Assembly: GCA_014925825.1 (NCBI GenBank)
Contig: JACGCK010000036.1
Location: forward strand, 1-64,000
Length of the DNA stretch: 64,000 nucleotides
Direction of reading: 5' to 3'
Source: Pholiota molesta
Lineage: Eukaryota > Basidiomycota > Agaricomycetes > Agaricales > Strophariaceae
Part shown: piece after piece, positions 24,801-36,328 of the stretch
Numbering within the stretch: position 1 is the first letter of the stretch
How the letters are laid out: every line of letters begins with the position of its first letter
Notes under the pieces: generated by a model
What the model was told of the DNA's origin: nothing
Database searches by the model: none
The model's input: the letters and a program-made list of their open reading frames with translations, nothing else
Program-made: the position numbers and the translations under genes

Positions 24801-27800
24801 CCATCGAATCGGAGATTCAGACTGCAGGTCGCCGACGAATTACTTTTCAAGCATAATTGCATTAATTTGATCATAGGACCAACGCAAGTCTCTTGAAAAC
24901 CCAATTTGAAAAAACTAATCTTTCAGAATAGTGGCTCAGGCAAGACTTCTATGCTGATGGCATTGTTGGGTGAGTGACCAAAAATCTGACCCGCCATATT
25001 TCTTTCTCAAACAAACGTAGGCGAAATGCATTTCATCCCTTCCAGTGGTGAATCATGGTTCAATCTCCCTCGTGATCATGGTGTGGCATATGCGACACAA
25101 GAATCATGGGTCCAGAACACAACTATCCGTGACAATATCTTATTTGGGGCAGCGTACAACGAGGAACGCTACCAAAAAGGTGTGCATATATGCTTTCTCT
25201 ACTATCCTTAGGTTGGATATTTGCCTTCTGACGGATTTTTTACCAGTAATCCGACAATGTGCTTTGGAAGCCGACCTTGAGTTGTTCGAGGCTGGCGATC
25301 AGACGGAAGTTGGAGAAAGAGGTTTAACGCTTAGGCAAGTCGATTTCGCGCATAACCGAATCTGAATGGGCATACTAATTATTCAACACAGTGGCGGCCA
25401 GAAGGTACTGATACAGATGAACGAAAAGAAGCATTCTCTGACAAACCCTTTGATAGGCTCGAGTGACACTTGCAAGAGCAATCTACTCACCGGCGAAAAT
25501 CATCTTACTCGACGACGTCCTTGCTGCGCTCGATGTTCATACGTAAGTCAAGAATTTCTTGGTCAATGAAGATTCCTAGATCATATTTCTTTCTGTCAAG
25601 GTCATCGTGGATCGTTGAGCAATGCTTCTGCGGGGATCTTGTAAAGGATAGGACGATCCTGTTGGTGGTACGTTTATTGCTTGTAATTTCAGTATATGAT
25701 TGAACAATACTTGCACGGGAATAGACGCACAACGTGGCTCTCGTCGGACCCGTCGCTCAATTTGTTGTTTCCATTGGTCTCGATGGTAGTGTCCGAAGCC
25801 AGGGAACAGATATGGCACCGCCCTATCGGTTGATCCGATACTTGCTGCAGAACTAGAGCATGACAAGGAATCTTCTAAAAAGGACGGTAAACAACCTCCA
25901 CCTGAAGCTGCTGCCGACGGAAAACTCGTGCTTGCTGAAGAGCTAGCTGAGGGACATATTACTTGGAAATCCATGCGGCTGTTGCTCTCGGGATTTGGAG
26001 GCAGTCATACTATACCTATCGTTATTCTGGGAATTGTGGCAACCCAGCTTGCTTCCATCGGCAGGACCAAGTTCCTCGCGGTCTGGGGGTCCCAATACGA
26101 AACGCACGATCCGTCTGAAGTTTCTCTGTTCTTGTAAGTAACACAGTTGTATATTTCCCCAGGAGCGGTGCTAAATAAGTAACCAGTTATCTCACCACTT
26201 TGTGTGGGATCATTATTGGCACTTGCTTATTCGCCATTACCAACTTATATTATAACTATCGATCGATCAGCGCCTCAAGGATTATTCATGCAAAATTGGT
26301 CGAGTCCGTCTTTGGAAGTACTTTGAGGTTAGTGTCTTACTGCTGTATCATGACGCCTGCTTTGATACCGTATAGGTGGCTTGACGAGACACCAACAGCG
26401 CGGATTACGGCCAGGTGCACTCAAGATATACGTACCGTAGACGGTCCAATCGTCCAATCGTTGATATGGGTCATTGACCGGGTCTGCGGTGCTTTGATGC
26501 TGCTCTTTGTTATCACTCTTCTAACGCCAGTATTTTTGCTTCCGGAGTTGGTATCGGAGCCATTGGAATGCTGATAGGAAATGTATATCTGAAGGCACAG
26601 CTTTCTGTAAAGCGAGAAATGAGGTATTCCCATTGCTGACCTTCGATGACCGTAGAGGCTAACTTCGCTGCAGCAATGCTCGCTCTCCAATGCTTGCCCA
26701 TTTTAGCGCTGCAATGCACGGCCTTGGTAAATTGTAATCCCTTAAAGCCATATCCTTCGAAAATGCTGATTTAAAATTAGTGTCTATTCGAGCTTATGCT
26801 GCTCAGCAATCCTTCAAGAGCGAATTGTACGATCGCATTGACCATTATTCACGCTGCGCTCGGATTTCCTGGAATTTGAATCGTTGGGTTGGTTTTAGGA
26901 TAGATATCCTAGGAGCCGTATTCACCACAGCACTTGCCGCCTATCTAGTATATGGTGGAACAACAAACGCGGCTAACACGGGATTTTCATTAAACTTGGC
27001 CACGAGTTTTGCGTGAACATTTTCTGGTTGATTCGAATATTCAATTTACTCGAAGTGAGGCCAATAGGTATTCCATACGTTTATTGACACCAAACATTCA
27101 GACTCATATCGAAATCGCAGCTTGGAGCGCATTCAGGCATATATCGACATCGACCATGATCCTCGACCGACAGAATCCGGTAAACCCCCTGCGTCTTGGC
27201 CTACTAGCGGAGACCTCCGGGTGGAAAATCTCAACGCCGTTATTCATTGGTGCGTTGACGCTTTTGTTTGAATTCTGGTTTCTCACATACATTCGTTCTC
27301 CTAGACTGGCCCCAAAGTTTTGCACAATATATCCTTCACTATTTCTTCCGGAGAACGCATTGGCATTGGTAAGCTCCACTCATCTCTGTCACACTAAATC
27401 AATTAATCGTGTCGTAGTTGGGAGGACAGGAAGTGGAAGGTATGCCGCTGATTAAATAATTTGACCTTTCACCGACCTGACATTAAAGACTTTTCAGAGC
27501 TCATTAACCCTGGCCTTGCTGCGTTGCATTCCAACTGAGGGCACGATTTATTACGATGGTGTCCCCATAAGTCAGCTCAATCTCGACGCCTTGCGATCTA
27601 ATATTACGATTATTCCTCAAACTGTCCGTGCCATATTCTTCTCGATCAATGGTTTAATTGATATTGTTTTAGCCTGAACTTTTGAGTGGTGTGTTCACCA
27701 TCAGCTAACTCACTGATTGTTATTCAAAGCTGTTACAAGGAACCCTCCGCCAGAATTTGACCATTCGATCAATACGATGACGCCACATTGAATAATGCCC

Positions 27801-28458
27801 TTCGGTCTTCGGGTTTATTCTCATTGCAACAAGAAGAGGCTCCTATAACGCTGGATACACAAATCGCTGGCGGTGGAGGCAACTTATCAGTTGGACAAAG
27901 GCAAATTATTGCCCTTGCTCGTGCAATCGTTCGTGGAAGCAAACTTCTTATTCTTGATGAAGGTGCGTATGCGCATACTCGTTGCAATGCTAATTTCCTG
28001 ATGGCCTATTGCGAATCCATTTTCAGCAACTTCCGCAGTTGGTGTGTCTGATTATCGAATATTTTTTGTCGACAGGCTTACGAACGATTTTTAGACTACA
28101 AAACCGACGCGGTGATCCAAAGGACTCTCAGGACAGAAATTGGCCGGGACGTCACCGTTATCACAATTGCTCATAGGCTCAGACAATCATGGATGCAGAT
28201 AAGATTGTCAGTGCCTGCCTTCTATGTTCATAGCAACTTGCATGACTAAATGCCTCGTAGATGGTGCTAGATAGCGGAAAGCTTGTGAGCATCGGTTTCT
28301 TGAAGTGGCATCACTGATCAGTATTGAATTACTATCATTCTTAGGTCGAATTTGATACACCCCAAAATCTTTTGGGTAAAGAAAAAGGCCTATTGCGCAC
28401 TTTAATTGAAAGTAGCAAGGATAAACAAGCTCTCTATGAAATGGCAGCCGGTGCATGA
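21895..28458 (+). CDS. ABCC-type full ABC transporter (multidrug resistance/vacuolar bile-acid-like family)
   Basis: Full-length exporter with two TM domains and two NBDs, many short exons. Seen: N-terminal membrane region with LTLLLVIGVYAYRD (about 22500), then the family linker TYTYLDSLIYAATKVAHLSYAQLPPLADD (22790-22880). TMD1 carries YLETGGVGATTRPWVWISYLF (about 23210). NBD1 has GPT/GSGKTSMLMALLGEMH with an intron inside Walker A (24884-24931), QESWVQNTTIRDNILFG and ARAIYSPAKIILLDDVLAALD. TMD2 starts near 25970. NBD2 begins with VENLNA and continues GRTGSG, ALRSNITIIPQ, LSVGQRQIIALARAIVRGSKLLILDE and IAHRL. TGA at 28456-28458. The frame slips at 25810-25830, at 27437-27438 (inside the NBD2 Walker A, where AA should be AAA), and twice at 27759-27762. 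The start is tentative. Substrate is unknown, conjugates or drugs being usual. Confidence 0.75.
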
Positions 28459-29739
28459 AGGTGTTCACTACTTCGATTCGATGGATGGCAGAGCTCCTCG
28501 GGGAACATTGAGGTTCATTGGAGCGTTCAGTGAATGAACCTTTCGACATACGTTTACCGTATACTACTTATCCTTGCTTAGTCCTACCTATGTTTCCTAT
28601 GTGGTTGGCCACCCTACACAGTGACATGTATAAGTATTACGAGCAAATATATACCAGCTGTGTCACTCTGTGTCACAGTCTATGGGTCGCACGTGACACG
28701 AAATATCTCGGATTCTCCGGCACTGGATTCCGCACTACAACTTGCTCCTGTACTTATTCGTTACTAATTATTCCTCGGGCTGAAATGTTTGGAAAGGTGC
28801 GTAAAGGATTTCTTGATGCATATCTCCTGCTTATACCCGAAGCTAGATATCTTCTTGGTGGTCGCCATCTCCAGTTGTGGATGACAAACCATATAATCCT
28901 TCAGATCCAAAGCAAAATCCTCTGAACCCCAAAGGCTTGAAGCCGTATGCCTTATGCCTTCTCAAAAATGAATGACACTCTCCCTAATACGAATCATTAG
29001 ATGCTGCGCATGCCCCGAAACCAAGTCGGCTCGAGATGACTGTTTCCTCAAGTACGACCAGCCGAGGCCGAGGGAAAGTGTGCACAAGAGCTAGCAAACC
29101 ATATCGCATGCATGCGGGTCTAGGATTCAAAGTCTAATTTCTGGAAACGATACCGTTATTATCCGGAATTTGGAACTACCACCACTCTATCTCACGGGAT
29201 GCTCACTTTAGAAAGTAATGTAACACCAAATTAAACCTAATAGATTGTCTGATTATATCTACTGTTGCCATTGCAGTGAGATTCTCTCCGAAGTCTAGCC
29301 AGAGTCTAGCCATATCGAGTTTGAATTTTTTCTAAGATGCCTTCTACTTCTATTGTCTTTTCAAATTGTTACAAGATTCATACTCGAGGGATGGAAGGAT
29401 GTGCGCCTAATTTGTGCCATGATGTAGTTTTGATAACTGACTGACGAATTGGCTACCTATAAAATGTCTGTTTTCAATATTGTTACAACGAGCTACTATA
29501 ATGGACAACGGATATTGTCGAGGGTATATACGAAAACAAGGAAGGTACACAACTGTTCAGCTTATCATCAACAAGATTTTACAGATCAGTCAAGACCTAA
29601 TCATTCAAGAAACATAAGAACTGCCATATCCTGGGAGGCGAATGGACTAAAACTTTAGTTAAGGTAGATCGCTAGACAGTGCTTAATATTGTTAGCAGTC
29701 TACAACGTCGTGCCCAAATTCAGCTTACGAAGGCAGTTT
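28459..29739. other. Intergenic region, no gene seen
   Basis: A 135-codon open frame at 28518-28925 has no recognisable domain, and codon choice gives no support. The rest is AT-rich sequence without ORFs. No RNA gene or repeat was recognised. Confidence 0.4.
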
Positions 29740-30146
29740 TCAGTTATCTCCTTTACTAGCGATACCAGCAGTAGACATGCCCTCGGAAGGAGTGTCGATA
29801 TTAACGTCGGTTATTGCCTGTGAAGTATAGGTTCTCGTAAGGATGTGTCAAGAATAGAAATCTGAATGCGAACCTGATATGGCTCATTAACTAACTTCAA
29901 CGGTCCATTATACCTCAGAACTTCGGTCACCTACAGGGAAAAATGGGTTGTAACATTTCAGTGTCCTCGACGCTTGAAAAAAAAAAAGCGCCGACTGACG
30001 GAGTATTTAATGCTCGACGGCTCTTCCTTGCCCATAATATGAGCAATCGACCGTGAGGGATATCCAAAATCGCATGCAATGGTCGAAAATCGTTCGGGCT
30101 TGGCGACTACGCCGTCGGGAGAAGATCGAGAGGTCGACACAGACAT
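29740..30146 (-). CDS. Small three-exon hypothetical protein, about 93 residues
   Basis: I do not recognise a named family. A clean model exists. Exon 1 runs from ATG 30146 to 30000, encoding MSVSTSRSSPDGVV and a stretch with HIMGKEEPSSIKYS. An intron follows at 29931-29999 (GTCAGT donor, CTGTAG acceptor). Exon 2 is 29874-29930, encoding VTEVLRYNGPLKLVNEPYQ. The second intron is 29818-29873. Exon 3 is 29740-29817, ending SKGDN with TGA. Joining keeps one frame through both introns, the introns have fungal sizes, and a pyrimidine-rich tract lies just upstream on this strand. No signal peptide or TM helix. It looks soluble and mixed in charge. Confidence rests on gene structure, not homology. 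Confidence 0.55.
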
Positions 30147-30261
30147 TGACAGACGCGACGCCGGTATTTATAGCACAAGAACAAGAGAAAAGGGCCTGCG
30201 AATGTATGGAGGCCGATGCAAATGAGTGTTGGCGATGAAGAAATGGTGCAGTATGATATTA

Positions 30262-30330
30262 ACGAGAGTGGAGAGAGTAGGAGAGAGAGTAGGAGTGCGC
30301 GAAAAGAGGGTAAGAGAGAAGAGGCTAGTA
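30262..30330 (+). repeat. GA-rich simple-sequence tract
   Basis: An imperfect (GA)n/(GGAGA)n run. On the minus strand this is a CT tract 115-185 bases before the small gene that starts at 30146, so it may be part of its promoter. Confidence 0.6.
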
Positions 30331-32791
30331 AGAGCGCTGCCTGATGACATACCCTTATTTTAAGTTTCGGGAAGGAGACGAAAGTCCGCCCACGACAAGT
30401 TTTGAATCTGCATTCATCGGTGATTTGACACACCACTTTCTCATGTGCCGCTCCTTGTCTCCTTGAAAAATTTAGTCCTTTTCTGCCTCTATGCATTCGT
30501 GTCCCAGGCATTCGCTGTACAAGGCAAAATTGCGCCCAAGTTGAAAGGTGAGTCTCCAAACACCGAATATTCGAGTAACATGAGAGGATACTCGAGCACT
30601 AGTTTCTGTCGAACCTTATAATGGCTAGTTTCCATCAACAACCAAAATTCCCCGCAGAGGAACAAAATGCTCCGAGTGCATGCAAGACGGATGTTAGGTT
30701 CAGCGCCAATGCACCGCGACATGCCTCGACTCGACCGTCGACAGAAAGGAAGTGAGGAAGCCACAGTACCGTACGAAAGCTGAAGTCGTTGGCAGCCAAT
30801 TGCAGTGCGTAGCTAGTTTGCTATCCTCTCGTCTGCTATCCAGCCAGCTGTGAATCGACGATCGATTGACGGTACCATCAACATTGGCAACATGAATCTA
30901 CATTGGCGTCGCACTGGCAGGCATCGCATCAACATATGATTCTGCATAATCTGCATTTGCCCACAACCAAACGCTTCAACGGATAATGGTGATCCTTCGA
31001 ATGTTTTCATTATCCTCGGACCGATCCGGACTATGGCTTTGGGACTACAAACGCTATTGGACAGCCTCGGAAGGTGAAGGTTCCCACATGTGAGTCGTTG
31101 GCCATGTCCCTCTTTGTGTCGAACTGAAGGATCAATATCCAATAACCACAATTAGAAGACCACGGTCACAATGCAATTTACCATATCCACGACCAGCAGT
31201 ATATTTCAGGGTTCAAGGTCAATAGTGATATTCGCCGCTAGAACCAGAATAGACTTTCAAGGACTCGACAGATTTCGAAGACTTTGAGACGTCGGAAGAG
31301 TCGATAGACATTCTAAACGACCGAAAGGCCTATTTGAGCCTAAAAAAGATAGGTTAGCAAAGGGATCAACGCCTGGGGCCAGAATGTCATACCGAGGAAT
31401 TTGACCAACCTTACCGGCAAATAAACATCCATTGCTGCTCCTCGATGTCGTTCGAGAGTTCTGTGAGCACCAGTATCGTCATCGAATAAAATCCGGAGCA
31501 CTGATATCACGGAGAAAAGCCACCCAGAAATCTAGGCACAGGCTAGGCCAGCGTTTGTAATGAAACGTTGGCAGCTGGTAAAATTCTGGTGACCGCCCCA
31601 TTGCGACTTCCTATGCTGTCCTGGGTAGCCTTCAACTTGAAGACACCTTGGTACCTCCTAGTAGCAAGAAAGGCCAGGCCAGCACGTCGTAGCTTGGATG
31701 TTAACCAAGTCATAGGAGTCCTATTAGGCGGTTTCAGTCTTGAGCATGAACTCGGCCACGGGTCGTAAAAGAGCGATAGTGCTTCCATTATATCTGCATG
31801 GCTATTGACATGTGCACCCCGTCCTTGAGGCGCGAAAGCGTCAGATAATCAAAGGGCGAGGCGATAGTTCGAGATGGATGAGGTGGAGGCCGCAGATCTA
31901 ACGCGAGCTGGTCTCTGGGCTGACTTCAGAATTTGACGCAAATTTTGCAAGATTACTGCAGCCATGAGGGTAGTGGTGAGTAATATCTTTGTTGTGTCTT
32001 GGTCGAGATGATGAACATGGTAGAGAAAAATGGAGGATCTGCACGGCAATTTCCTGAGGGCCAAATAGGAGTCCGATCAACTTCAGCTACCCGGCGTGCC
32101 TCCTTTACCGTCACTGAGGTTTGGGATATTGTAACACGGTTATAATTTTTTTTTCGACTCCGCCTTCCATTCATCGTCATTATATCTTTATGTTCCAGGC
32201 TTCGTTAAAATAATGTGACTGGAAAGCCTATTCACTGATGGTGAAAAAATCGCCCCAACAGGCGTTGACGCATTTCCTGATGAAAAAACGGAGAGTTTAC
32301 TGAAAATCGCCAACATCGATCCATTTCTAAAGACCTGTCATTAACGGTTTTTTGTACGTACAGAGCCCTCAAACCTTCACGTCGTCACAGAACTTCGATG
32401 CAAAGCACAGTGCTAATGCACTGAGTTGCGCGCTGATCGTCGATTGAGATTTCCATGCTATATGAACTGGACTTAAGATAGCGTAGCGCATAATTCAGAC
32501 AATGATGATTCTAAATTTTGAACATTCAAATGCATCTAATGAGACGAATAATCAATACAGATATGGCTTCCAAGGTGTGGATTCGAGAATCTCTATGGAG
32601 CGTAAATAAGTCGATTGGGATGGTGAGGGAATTGTAAATAAAAAATGTTACGGTTCTTAAGATATTATTTAAATCGGAAATGCAACTGTTGTTCAATAGT
32701 ATCCTTGGAATTCTGAGCATGTAAAGCACCTCCATCCAATCGAACAAAAGCTATACGTTATTCAAGTTCGCCTGCAAAATTGTTAACAAAT
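30331..32791. other. Gene-poor stretch
   Basis: About 2.5 kb in which I can support no gene. Open frames on both strands are short and lack recognisable motifs or coherent intron structure. There is no obvious repeat. It separates the small gene at 29.7 kb from the F-box remnants. Confidence 0.45.
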
Positions 32792-32908
32792 TCACTCTTC
32801 GTCTTTGCCAGATTCCCGAGGTGGCCACATGTGGAAAGTAGGAGGGACTTGATTTGGGTCTTAGTTGAGTATAATGTCTTTGTCTGTAGGTTTTTTATCC
32901 CGTGTCCG
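32792..32908 (-). pseudogene. Dead C-terminal exon of a third F-box copy
   Basis: On the minus strand this matches, base for base with few changes, the last exon of F-box copies A and B. Shared landmarks are GACACGGGATAAAAAACC, GACATTAT-CTCAAC and ATGTGGCC-CCTCG, and the closing GACGAAGAGTGA. Small deletions break the frame after the HGIKN codons. No other exon of this copy is seen, so it is an isolated relic just downstream of copy B, probably left by a tandem duplication. Confidence 0.7.
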
Positions 32909-32997
32909 TCGAATGGATGCCAAATACAGAAAAAGGTTTCCATCCGACCTAGCAAAAGGTATTCTCCACGTAGATTCGCGCGGAAATCGTGATGAAA

Positions 32998-35609
32998 TCA
33001 CTCGTCCTCTTCCTCGGACTTGCGAGGGGGCCACATGTAAAAATATCAGGGATATGATTAGTGTCCACGTTGAGCATAAGATCCTTCTCTTTTGGCTTTT
33101 CTATCCCGTGTCTGCATCCAGTGTTGAATGAATTCAAATCAAGGTTCATTTCAAGGCCTTGTAAAATACACTCACTCAGATTTTACATGTCGCTTCATGG
33201 ATTCCCTCGACTCTGAACTTCCGGTCTTGAAGCAGTGCGCACATTGGATCAACGGATTATTATAGTCTTTCGAGGCTTGAGCACGCTCCTGTATCTCGAT
33301 GATTCTTTTCCTAGCCATATCTTCTTCGTCTTCATTCAAGCGCTCAAGCTTCATGCCTTCTTCTATGCCGAAGTCATGTTTTTTACTATTAAAGTGAACA
33401 ACCTGCAATGATGTGAACAACTTAAAATTGATCCAGAGCACAGAAGTAATGGCAAGACGCACCGCTCCTAGCCAAGTCATGGTGGGGCGACCTTCATCTC
33501 GACTTCCGCATGGAATACATTCAAATATCGGGTTGAGATCATCCATCATTTGGCCTGTCGTAGTCCCGGGATCCAGTCCACAGAGCTTAAGGAGAATAGG
33601 AACGAGCTCCAGGGCCGTCTTCGAGAGAGTGAGACCGCCGCTCCTATGAGATCTGTATTTTTCCTTGAGGCACCTCGCAAGGTGCTCATGGTCCTCATAT
33701 GCTTCTGGAAAGTTGAAATTCCGCGTGCAGGAATGGAGTACTGCCTCACTGTGCCGTAAGATTCGTTTTACGTATTTGCATTCGGCGCATTCAAAGACTG
33801 TCGTCGCAAGACTAAAAACAGTTTCACGGTCCATGACTTGTTCAGGCATTTGCCTTGCAATAAGCTCCAAAAGTTGGTCGTCGATCCGTTGGATAAGTTT
33901 GCTGATAGCGTCGGGATATATCTTAGGAATTGTGAGCGCCAATTGCTCTTTCAGCGACTCCAACGTAGATGAAGCGTCGTTGACAATCTCTTGAATTTGA
34001 GGTTCACGAAGATAGAGTTCGCTGGCCATGGGATACCAGTATCTTGCGCTGACTGGAAAGCTTAAGAGGTGATCATTGAGTACCTTTTGTAAAATAGGGA
34101 GACGGTCCCCGAGGAATGTAGCTCTCTCGCGTTTGAGGCGCTTCTGTCTGATAGACCCCATATATTGGTTGATTTTGTCATCCAAACTCGATAACGCTTA
34201 TAATAGCAATAAAAACAATTGCATTAGAGCGATATTTGCCCAGACGAATCAAAATCTTACTGTGATCTGTGAACACTTTTTGGCAAATTTTTACCACCTC
34301 AGTCAGGTCCTGGAATTCTTTCTCGTAAGAATCCAACTTTGCGACATCGTCGCTCCATCCGAGATACGCTACACGCTCTGCAACTCTAAAAGCATGTTGG
34401 ATGGATATAAAGATCAGGATAATTAGACTCACTCGTTTTGTTGTTTTCTGATGAATTGGTTTATAATGGATTGCTGATATTCGTGTAGTGCGTTGAGCCA
34501 ATTAGTACAAAGTTGAGCATGCTAATTCAGACATCAGACAGGTAAGTAATGCAGTGATGCTATGACGCACATTATCTATGGCTGTTCGTTCCTTGGCTTT
34601 GGTTGATTTCCAGGATTCCCTTTCCTTAGAATCGGTAATGGTGTGATAGGTTCCACGCCAAAGTTTAGCAAACTCCGGGAAATAGTAGGTAATCACCTCA
34701 GCATATCTCTTCGCTATAGTGCGGTATGTCAAGAAAAGCCAATTTATCAATCAGTTTACACGTACTCGACTTCCGAGTAATTTTCATGGTTGGCAGGTAC
34801 TGATACAACGGTTCTGACCTAGAAATGTCGCGGAGGTGGCAACAACTGACGTTTGATTGTAAGTACGATATAACAGAAGAATGAGGGGGGATAAGCTTTG
34901 GAACGTACTGTGTGTCGATGCATTTGTTACAAATTCGTCTCCTGGCTGTCCAAGCGGTATGTATCGTGCCCAGATTCCTCTGGCAGTACTAAGAGGAAAC
35001 ATAAGAGTCCACATGGCTCTCACGTTGAATTGATACATACGTGGCAGCCTTTTCCGAAGGCCAGTTCAGCATACTGAGGCTCGCTCAAGTCGTCAGGACA
35101 TTCAGGCATAGCAGGAACAAAATTGGCGCGAGCCGATTTCCATACAGATATGGAGGACCGGCTCATGAGCATGGCGCGGAGATCTTTGCTAGTTCGAGTG
35201 AGATTCACTAGATCTATGGGATTTAACAGCGAGAAAATCTGAAAATATACAGTCATGGAGGCTGACAGGAAATACGCGAGTAACGTACCTCAAACAAAAT
35301 ATCCACTGGCATCTCTTTCACATTTTTAAGCATTCCACGAATTCTGTTCATTTTCTTACTGTAGTTGTCGACTACCGGCATCCTTCCTAGAAACTTTTCG
35401 TTTCTTTCCATGAGGCGGCTTTTCAGTTTCAGAAGTTGTGTCTTCTGCATGTTCAGCGGTAGCTTGGTAGGCGGTATCTTCGGAATGAGCATCATTGGAG
35501 CTCGATTGCAAACGAGTTGATTTCCTAGTGGCAGCTATGCATTGTGGCAAATATTGATGTCAAGGATAGTTCAACTAATTAGTGATTGATAGTACAAACC
35601 TTTATTCAT
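32998..35609 (-). CDS. F-box protein with CHxC/CxxC motifs, copy B (possibly degenerate)
   Basis: Inverted paralogue of the gene at 2.8-5.5 kb with the same exon order. ATG at 35609 begins M-N-K, then an intron. Next come a Lys/Ser-rich N-terminus with KKRKVSRKDAGS, the F-box NVKEMPVDILFE/IFSLLNPIDLVNLTRTSKDL, and KGCH/YCQRNLGTIHTAW with CNKC. A long helical exon (33410-34185) and CAHCFKTGSSESRESMKRH follow, then the last exon. Two differences from copy A break the frame. Copy B lacks 2 nt near 35375, after which the frame is open again from MNRIRGML at about 35350. It also lacks 1 nt in a T-run near 33040, which moves the stop from 32998 to 32949. Either copy B is decaying at both ends, starts internally, or the consensus has errors. 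Confidence 0.68.
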
Positions 35610-36306
35610 GATAGAACAAGCTGACTGCAATAGGCCGGTCCGAAAGGTGGTGAGGATATTTGCTCTCAAAGAACGACGGAAGAGCGCAGAGGCGAAAGAG
35701 AGGGGGACCCTCTGACGGTATATGTGAACGGTTTGGACAAGGCCCTGTTCGAGTCAAAATCGGACGCGCCAGAGTCGCGTAAATTATAGTGCGCGTGACC
35801 GCGTGGTCTGAAACAATGGACAGTTTCGTCGCGGCGGCGGCCTTGTGTGAACCTCGTCATTTCCTCATCTTTGCCATGTGGAATTTCACACCTCTCAAAC
35901 TCCGGCTGAGAATACGATTGCGAGACTCGCCTGTTATCGATATTCCTATTTGTATGATAGAAGCTCCAATACTTGTGCTATGCATGGTCACGGTGCATTA
36001 AGGCCAAGAAGCAGCTCGGCTTGCTGTCGTGCTCGTGAAGTTGCAATTGTGGCCTTTCGCTGCATATATATGTAACGGTCACCATTAAATCAATAATCCC
36101 TCGTGGTTGAAGGAAGTGGCAAGCTCCACTTCAGGTCGATTGTCTACATCTTCTAATGTTCTTTTGACCCAAATTTACGTTGCTGTGTCCACTCTCTATC
36201 ACGGCTTTGCCCAGCTTGAATACCGGTGGCCTCTTGTGACCTCATCAACATTTGATTTCTGAAGCGAGCTGTCGGGCTGAATGAGGTACCAAATTCGTCC
36301 GTCTTT
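35610..36306. other. Divergent intergenic region between F-box copy B and the beta-glucosidase
   Basis: Two promoters back to back. Apart from the 12-mer at 35786 and the TATA box at 36307, I see no gene or repeat. Confidence 0.4.
35786..35797 (-). promoter_or_regulatory. Conserved promoter motif shared by both F-box copies
   Basis: Minus-strand CACGCGCACTAT, identical to the motif at 2686-2697 upstream of copy A and at a similar distance from the ATG. It is a candidate binding site or simply retained duplication. Confidence 0.4.
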
Positions 36307-36316
36307 GATATATAAA
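36307..36316 (+). promoter_or_regulatory. TATA box of the beta-glucosidase gene
   Basis: GATATATAAA lies about 15-20 bases before the first ATG at 36329. That is close for a TATA box, so translation may start at the second ATG (36335), or the transcript leader may be very short. Confidence 0.4.
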
Positions 36317-36328
36317 CATCGCAGGAAG

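Noticed and set aside
28518..28925. 135-codon open frame downstream of the ABCC gene
   Set aside because: No recognisable motif, no supporting introns, and composition like the surrounding intergenic DNA.
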